DNA of 64,000 nucleotides from CAVSIP01 sp963728075 (GTDB taxonomy: Bacteria > Actinomycetota > Actinomycetes > JAFAQI01 > DASSKL01). The stretch lies in NCBI GenBank assembly GCA_963728075.1, contig CAVSIP010000003.1, positions 248,001 through 312,000 of the forward strand. The letters run 5' to 3'. Under the pieces are notes generated by a model, which saw only the letters and a program-made list of their open reading frames with translations, had not been told where the DNA came from and made no database searches. Positions 60,073 to 64,000 of the stretch are shown one piece after another. Position 1 is the first letter of the stretch, and each line of letters begins with the position of its first letter. A program made the translations under genes and the position numbers.

Positions 60073-61637
60073 GCCCGACCCGTACCCAGAAGAGAAGCGC
60101 CGGCGTGGTGACGCTCGTCGGCGCCGGCCCCGGCGACGAGCGGCTGCTGACGCTGCGCGGCGCGCAGGCACTCGCCGCCGCCGACGTCGTGGTCGTCGAC
60201 CGTGCGGCGCTCGAGCCGTTCCTCGTGCACTGCCGGGAGGGCGTCGAGGTCGTCGACGTGCCGGAGGCGGACGCCGGTGACCGGGCCAAGGCGCTGGTCG
60301 CCGCAGCCAAGGAGGGCCGCCGTACCGTGGGCCTGGTCAGCGGCGACCCGAGCGCGTTCGGCGCGCTGGCCGAGGAGGGAGCCGACCTCGCCAAGGCGAA
60401 GCTCACCTTCGAGGTCGTCCCCGGCGTCCACCCGGCGTTCGCGGTGCCGATGCACGCGGGCGTCCCGCTGAGCTCGACGAAGGCCCATGACGTCACGGTC
60501 GTGGACCTGGCGGGCGACCTCGAGCCGGACTGGTCGCGCCTCGCCGGCGCCTCGACGCTGGTGCTGCTCGACGCGTTGGGCTCGCTCGGCAAGGCGGCCG
60601 CGGCGCTCACCGAGCAGGGGCGCACCGGGGGCACGCCCGTGCTGGTGACCGAGCGGGGCACGACGACGCGCCAGCGCACCGTGGTGTCGACGCTGGACAC
60701 GGTGGAGGCCGACGTGGCTGCGGCCGGTCTGGAGTCGACCGCGGTCGCGGTCGTGGGCGACGTCGTGAAGCTGCGCGACAAGCTGTCGTGGTTCGAGACC
60801 AAGCCGCTGTTCGGCTGGAAGGTCCTCGTGCCGCGCACCAAGGAGCAGTCCGGCGCGCTCTGCGAGCAGCTGCGCTCGTACGGTGCGGTACCCGTCGAGG
60901 TGCCCACCATCGCGGTCGAGCCGCCGCGCACCCCGGCGCAGATGGACCGGGCCATCAACGGCCTGGTCTCCGGGCGCTACCAGTGGGTCGGCTTCACCTC
61001 GGCGAACGCCGTGCGCGCCGTCCGGGAGAAGTTCGAGGAGCTCGGCCTGGACGCGCGGTCCATGGGCGGCGTCAAGGTCGCGGTCGTCGGAGACGCCACC
61101 GCCCGGGCCCTGCTCGACTGGGGCATCCGGCCGGAGCTCGTACCGCCACCGGGGCAGCAGTCCGGCGAGGGTCTGCTCGAGGTCTGGCCGGCGTACGACG
61201 ACGTGTACGACCACCTGGACCGGGTGTTCCTCCCGCGCGCGGACATCGCGACCGAGACGCTGTCGGCGGGGCTGAAGGAGCTCGGCTGGCAGGTCGACGA
61301 CGTCACGGCGTACCGCACGGTGCGGGCCGCGCCGCCCCCGGCGGAGACCCGTGAGGCCATCAAGACCGGTGGCTTCGACGCGGTGCTGTTCACCTCCAGC
61401 TCCACGGTGCGCAACCTGGTCGGCATCGCCGGCAAGCCGCACCCGTCGACGGTCATCGCGGTGATCGGCCCGCAGACGGCGCAGACGGCAGACGAGCACG
61501 GCCTGCGGGTGGACGTCACCGCACCGACCACCTCGGCCTCGGCGCTCGCCGCCGCGCTGGCCGGGTACGGCCGTGAGCGGCGGGCCACCGACGACGAGCC
61601 GCCCGGCAAGGCGAACCGGCGGAAGAAGTCGCGGTGA
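60069..61637 (+). CDS. hemD: Bifunctional uroporphyrinogen-III C-methyltransferase / uroporphyrinogen-III synthase
   Basis: 522 residues. The N-terminal half is a SUMT domain (VTLVGAGPGDERLLTLRG, SGDPSAFGALAEEG, VVPGVHPAFAVPMHAGVPL). The C-terminal half is a UROS domain (WVGFTSANAVRAVREKFEE, FLPRADIATETLSAGL, FTSSSTVRN). The fusion is normal in actinomycetes and feeds both haem and sirohaem/cobalamin. The SUMT motifs are somewhat divergent from the CobA consensus. GTG 60069, 4-nt overlaps on both sides. Confidence 0.93.
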   Translation: MSPTRTQKRSAGVVTLVGAGPGDERLLTLRGAQALAAADVVVVDRAALEPFLVHCREGVEVVDVPEADAGDRAKALVAAAKEGRRTVGLVSGDPSAFGALAEEGADLAKAKLTFEVVPGVHPAFAVPMHAGVPLSSTKAHDVTVVDLAGDLEPDWSRLAGASTLVLLDALGSLGKAAAALTEQGRTGGTPVLVTERGTTTRQRTVVSTLDTVEADVAAAGLESTAVAVVGDVVKLRDKLSWFETKPLFGWKVLVPRTKEQSGALCEQLRSYGAVPVEVPTIAVEPPRTPAQMDRAINGLVSGRYQWVGFTSANAVRAVREKFEELGLDARSMGGVKVAVVGDATARALLDWGIRPELVPPPGQQSGEGLLEVWPAYDDVYDHLDRVFLPRADIATETLSAGLKELGWQVDDVTAYRTVRAAPPPAETREAIKTGGFDAVLFTSSSTVRNLVGIAGKPHPSTVIAVIGPQTAQTADEHGLRVDVTAPTTSASALAAALAGYGRERRATDDEPPGKANRRKKSR

Positions 61638-62611
61638 CCTTCCCCGTCGTCCGGCCCCGGCGGCTGCGCCGCACGCCGGCGCTGCGGCGGCTCGCGGCGG
61701 AGACCCGGCTGCACCCGGCCGACCTCGTGCTGCCGATGTTCGTCAAGGAGGGGATCGACGCGCCGCAGCCGGTGGCGTCGATGCCCGGCGTCGTGCAGCA
61801 CACCCGCGAGTCGCTGCGCAAGGCGGCGGTCGAGGCGGTCGAGGCGGGTGTCGGCGGGCTGATCCTCTTCGGCGTCCCGGCCGCGAAGGACGACCGCGGC
61901 TCCGCCGCGGACGACCCAGGGGGGATCGTGCAGCTGGCCCTGGCCGACCTGGTCACCGAGGTGGGCGACGCCACGGTCCTCATGGCCGACCTCTGCCTGG
62001 ACGAGTACACCGCGCACGGCCACTGCGGGCTGCTCACGCCGGACGGCGAGGTCGACAACGACGCCACGCTCGAGCGGTATGCCGCGATCGCCGTCGCGCA
62101 GGCGGACGCGGGCGTCCACGTCGTCGCCCCGAGCGGGATGATGGACGGCCAGGTCGCGGCCATCCGGACGGCGCTCGACGGCGCGGGCCACGAGCAGGTC
62201 GCGGTGCTCGCGTACTCGGCGAAGTACGCGTCGGCGTTCTACGGCCCGTTCCGCGACGCGGCCGAGTGCGCCCCGCAGTTCGGCGACCGTTCGGGCTACC
62301 AGCAGGACCCCGCCAACGCCGAGGAGGCGCTGCGCGAGGTGTGTCTCGACCTGGCCGAGGGCGCGGACGCCGTGATGGTGAAGCCGGCCATCGGCTACCT
62401 CGACGTCGTGCGGCGCATCGCGGACACGGTGGACGTGCCGGTCGCGGCGTACCAGGTCTCCGGCGAGTACGCGATGGTCGAGGCGGCCGCCGCCAACGGC
62501 TGGCTGGACCGCGACCGCGTGGTCATGGAGACGCTGACCTCGATCCGCCGTGCCGGCGCCGACCTGGTCCTCACGTACTGGGCCGCCGAGGTCGCCCGCC
62601 GGCTGCAGTAG
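61634..62611 (+). CDS. hemB: Porphobilinogen synthase (delta-aminolevulinic acid dehydratase)
   Basis: 325 residues, condenses two ALA to porphobilinogen. Schiff-base lysines are in YSAKYASAFYGPFR and MVKPAIGYLD. The metal-ligand segment reads DLCLDEYTAHGHCGLL: cysteine at the first and third positions but Asp at the second, between the zinc type (three Cys) and the magnesium type. GTG start with 4-nt overlap. Order rex-hemA-hemC-hemD-hemB is one operon. Confidence 0.96.
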   Translation: MTFPVVRPRRLRRTPALRRLAAETRLHPADLVLPMFVKEGIDAPQPVASMPGVVQHTRESLRKAAVEAVEAGVGGLILFGVPAAKDDRGSAADDPGGIVQLALADLVTEVGDATVLMADLCLDEYTAHGHCGLLTPDGEVDNDATLERYAAIAVAQADAGVHVVAPSGMMDGQVAAIRTALDGAGHEQVAVLAYSAKYASAFYGPFRDAAECAPQFGDRSGYQQDPANAEEALREVCLDLAEGADAVMVKPAIGYLDVVRRIADTVDVPVAAYQVSGEYAMVEAAAANGWLDRDRVVMETLTSIRRAGADLVLTYWAAEVARRLQ

Positions 62612-62622
62612 CGGTCCGGCGG

Positions 62623-63375
62623 CTACAGACCGGCGAGCTCGCGCCCGCGCCCGTCGCGGACGTCGATCACCTCGCCGTTGAGGTCACTGTCGACCACGGC
62701 CCGGACCAGCCGCGCCGGGATCGCCGGGTCGATCAGCCCGCCGTCGCGGAACAGCCCGTGGAAGCGGTCGTGGAACCGCTCGCCCACCTGGTCGCGGGGC
62801 TGCGCGCGCATGTAGTCCTGCATGGCGCCCTCGACCGTGCCGGGTCGTACGGCGTTCGCGGTGACGCCCGTGCCGGTCAGCTCGGCGGCGAGGTTGAGGG
62901 TGAGCATGTCCAGGCCCGCCTTGGCGGCGGAGTACGCGTTCGCGCTCGGCATGCCCGTCCCGCCGGCGGCGCCGGAGGAGATCGTCACCACCCGGCCCCA
63001 GCCGCGCCCGAGCATCCCGGGCAGCACGGCGGAGACGCAGCGGAAGGCGCCGGTCAGGTTGATCTCGACGGCGGCCGCCCAGCCGTCCGGGTCGACCTCC
63101 CAGGGCCGCCCCAGCGGCCAGACGACCCCGGCGTTCGCGACGAGCACGTCCGCCCCGCCGAGCTGCTCCACGGCGGCGCGTACGGCGGCGCCGTCCGTGA
63201 CGTCCGCGGGCACCGGCACCCCGTCGACCTCCGCCGCGACCGCCTCGACCTCGGCGGCCGAGCGCGCGAGCACGCCGACGCGGGCGCCCGCCTCCGCCAG
63301 CGCGATCACGATCGCGCGCCCGATCCCGCGCCCGCCGCCGGTCACCAGCGCGGTCCGCCCGTCCAGTGTGCCCAT
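62623..63375 (-). CDS. SDR-family oxidoreductase, convergent insertion between hemB and hemL
   Basis: 250 residues, classical SDR. The dinucleotide motif is TALVTGGGRGIGRAI, then NAGVVWP, the catalytic Ser in TISSGAAGG, Tyr/Lys in SANAYSAAKAGLD, and VRPGTVEG. Substrate unknown. ATG 63375 with GGGAGGG 4 nt upstream. It is convergent with hemB and divergent from hemL, so it splits the haem genes. Confidence 0.9.
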   Translation of the reverse strand: MGTLDGRTALVTGGGRGIGRAIVIALAEAGARVGVLARSAAEVEAVAAEVDGVPVPADVTDGAAVRAAVEQLGGADVLVANAGVVWPLGRPWEVDPDGWAAAVEINLTGAFRCVSAVLPGMLGRGWGRVVTISSGAAGGTGMPSANAYSAAKAGLDMLTLNLAAELTGTGVTANAVRPGTVEGAMQDYMRAQPRDQVGERFHDRFHGLFRDGGLIDPAIPARLVRAVVDSDLNGEVIDVRDGRGRELAGL

Positions 63376-63419
63376 GTGCCCTCCCGGAAGCAGTGACGTC
63401 ACCTGCGAGGATGGTGCCC

Positions 63420-64000
63420 GTGACTGCCGTACCCGGATCGGAGGCCTGGTTCGAGCGCGCGTGCGCGGTGACCCCCGGCGGGGTGAACTCCCCGGTCCGT
63501 GCCTTCGGGGCGGTGGGTGGCACCCCCCGGTTCATGGCGTCGGGGCGCGGCCCCTACCTCGTCGACGTCGACGGCCGCGAGTACGTCGACCTGGTCTGCT
63601 CGTGGGGTCCCATGATCCTGGGGCACGCGCATCCGGACGTCGTCGGCGCGGTGCAGCAGGCGGTGGCCCGGGGGACGAGCTTCGGGACGCCGTCACCCGG
63701 TGAGGTGGAGCTGGCCGAGGAGCTCGTCGCGCGGGTGCCGCCGGTCGAGCGCGTCCGGCTGGTGAGCTCCGGCACCGAGGCGACGATGACCGCCGTCCGG
63801 CTGGCCCGCGGGTTCACCGGCCGGTCGAAGGTGGTCAAGTTCGCCGGCTGCTACCACGGGCACGTCGATGCGCTGCTGGCGAGCGCCGGCAGCGGGGTGG
63901 CGACGTTCGGGCTGCCGGACACGCCCGGGGTCACCGGGGCCGCGGCCGCCGACACGATCGTGCTGCCGTACAACGACGTCGCGGCCGTGCACGCGGCGTT
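63420..64000 (+). CDS. hemL: Glutamate-1-semialdehyde 2,1-aminomutase, 3'-truncated by window
   Basis: PLP enzyme that converts glutamate-1-semialdehyde to 5-aminolevulinate, linking hemA to hemB. Visible N-terminal part: ACAVTPGGVNSPVRAFGAVGG, SWGPMILGHAHPDVV, RLVSSGTEATMTAVRLARG and KFAGCYHGHVDALLASAGSG. About 193 residues remain; the PLP lysine lies beyond the end. GTG 63420 has GAGGAT 7 nt upstream, a weak leaderless-type arrangement. Confidence 0.95.
   Translation, partial: MTAVPGSEAWFERACAVTPGGVNSPVRAFGAVGGTPRFMASGRGPYLVDVDGREYVDLVCSWGPMILGHAHPDVVGAVQQAVARGTSFGTPSPGEVELAEELVARVPPVERVRLVSSGTEATMTAVRLARGFTGRSKVVKFAGCYHGHVDALLASAGSGVATFGLPDTPGVTGAAAADTIVLPYNDVAAVHAA

Overview
The window is high-GC DNA from an actinomycete. 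The evidence is Lsr2, a BldN-type ECF sigma factor, bS22, DUF222/13E12 HNH genes, many GTG starts, many start codons sitting 5-7 nt after a TANNNT -10 box (leaderless mRNAs), and gene order. From memory, that order matches, in reverse, the Streptomyces coelicolor SCO33xx-34xx core region (rex-hem, bldN, AURKAIP1-domain protein, proC, radA/disA, clpC-lsr2-lysS-coaX-nadCB, nuoD2, folK/B/P/E, ftsH, hpt, tilS, ppa). The genus cannot be assigned from the sequence.

Layout. 1-2.7 kb: end of an FAD/4Fe-4S oxidoreductase, a small unknown gene, an HTH regulator and ppa. 2.8-12.3 kb: a tightly packed forward block with a DUF2342 metalloprotease, tilS, hpt, ftsH, the folate genes folE-folP-(NTF2-like)-folB-folK, a DUF3180 membrane protein and an OpuAC-like lipoprotein. 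12.4-14.6 kb (reverse): a solitary divergent nuoD with a MidA/NDUFAF7-like methyltransferase. 14.6-20.3 kb: DUF2520, nadB, nadC, coaX and lysS; lysS carries two single-base frameshifts, and the panC usually found here is missing. 20.3-28.2 kb: lsr2, clpC, a lipoprotein, mutY, disA and radA. 28.2-34.4 kb: a Cys-rich protein, a TIM-barrel enzyme, a methyltransferase, proline dehydrogenase plus proC, an AcuC-like deacetylase and a phosphatase-like protein.

34.5-46.9 kb is the surface and development region: an LPYTG-anchored protein with a slipped Gly-Gly-Thr repeat, an excisionase-type HTH, bS22, a SAM hydrolase, an epimerase, an acyltransferase, a HAD phosphatase, a second sortase substrate (LPHTG), an RsbN-position DUF5667 protein, a BldN-like sigma factor, a CheY-like regulator and a class A PBP. 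Candidate sigma-BldN promoters lie before the RsbN-position gene and the LPHTG gene.

46.9-57 kb is accessory: an acyl-CoA ligase, a glutaredoxin-like protein, two acyl-CoA dehydrogenases, a nitronate monooxygenase-like enzyme, an internally deleted luciferase-family relic, and a 13E12 HNH gene whose start codon lies inside a perfect LexA box. A DUF349 protein and an S9 peptidase follow. 57-64 kb is the rex-hemA-hemC-hemD-hemB operon behind a Rex operator that overlaps the -35, then a convergent SDR gene and the start of hemL. I saw no tRNA, rRNA, CRISPR array, IS element or prophage, and no gene-free stretch longer than about 260 bp.
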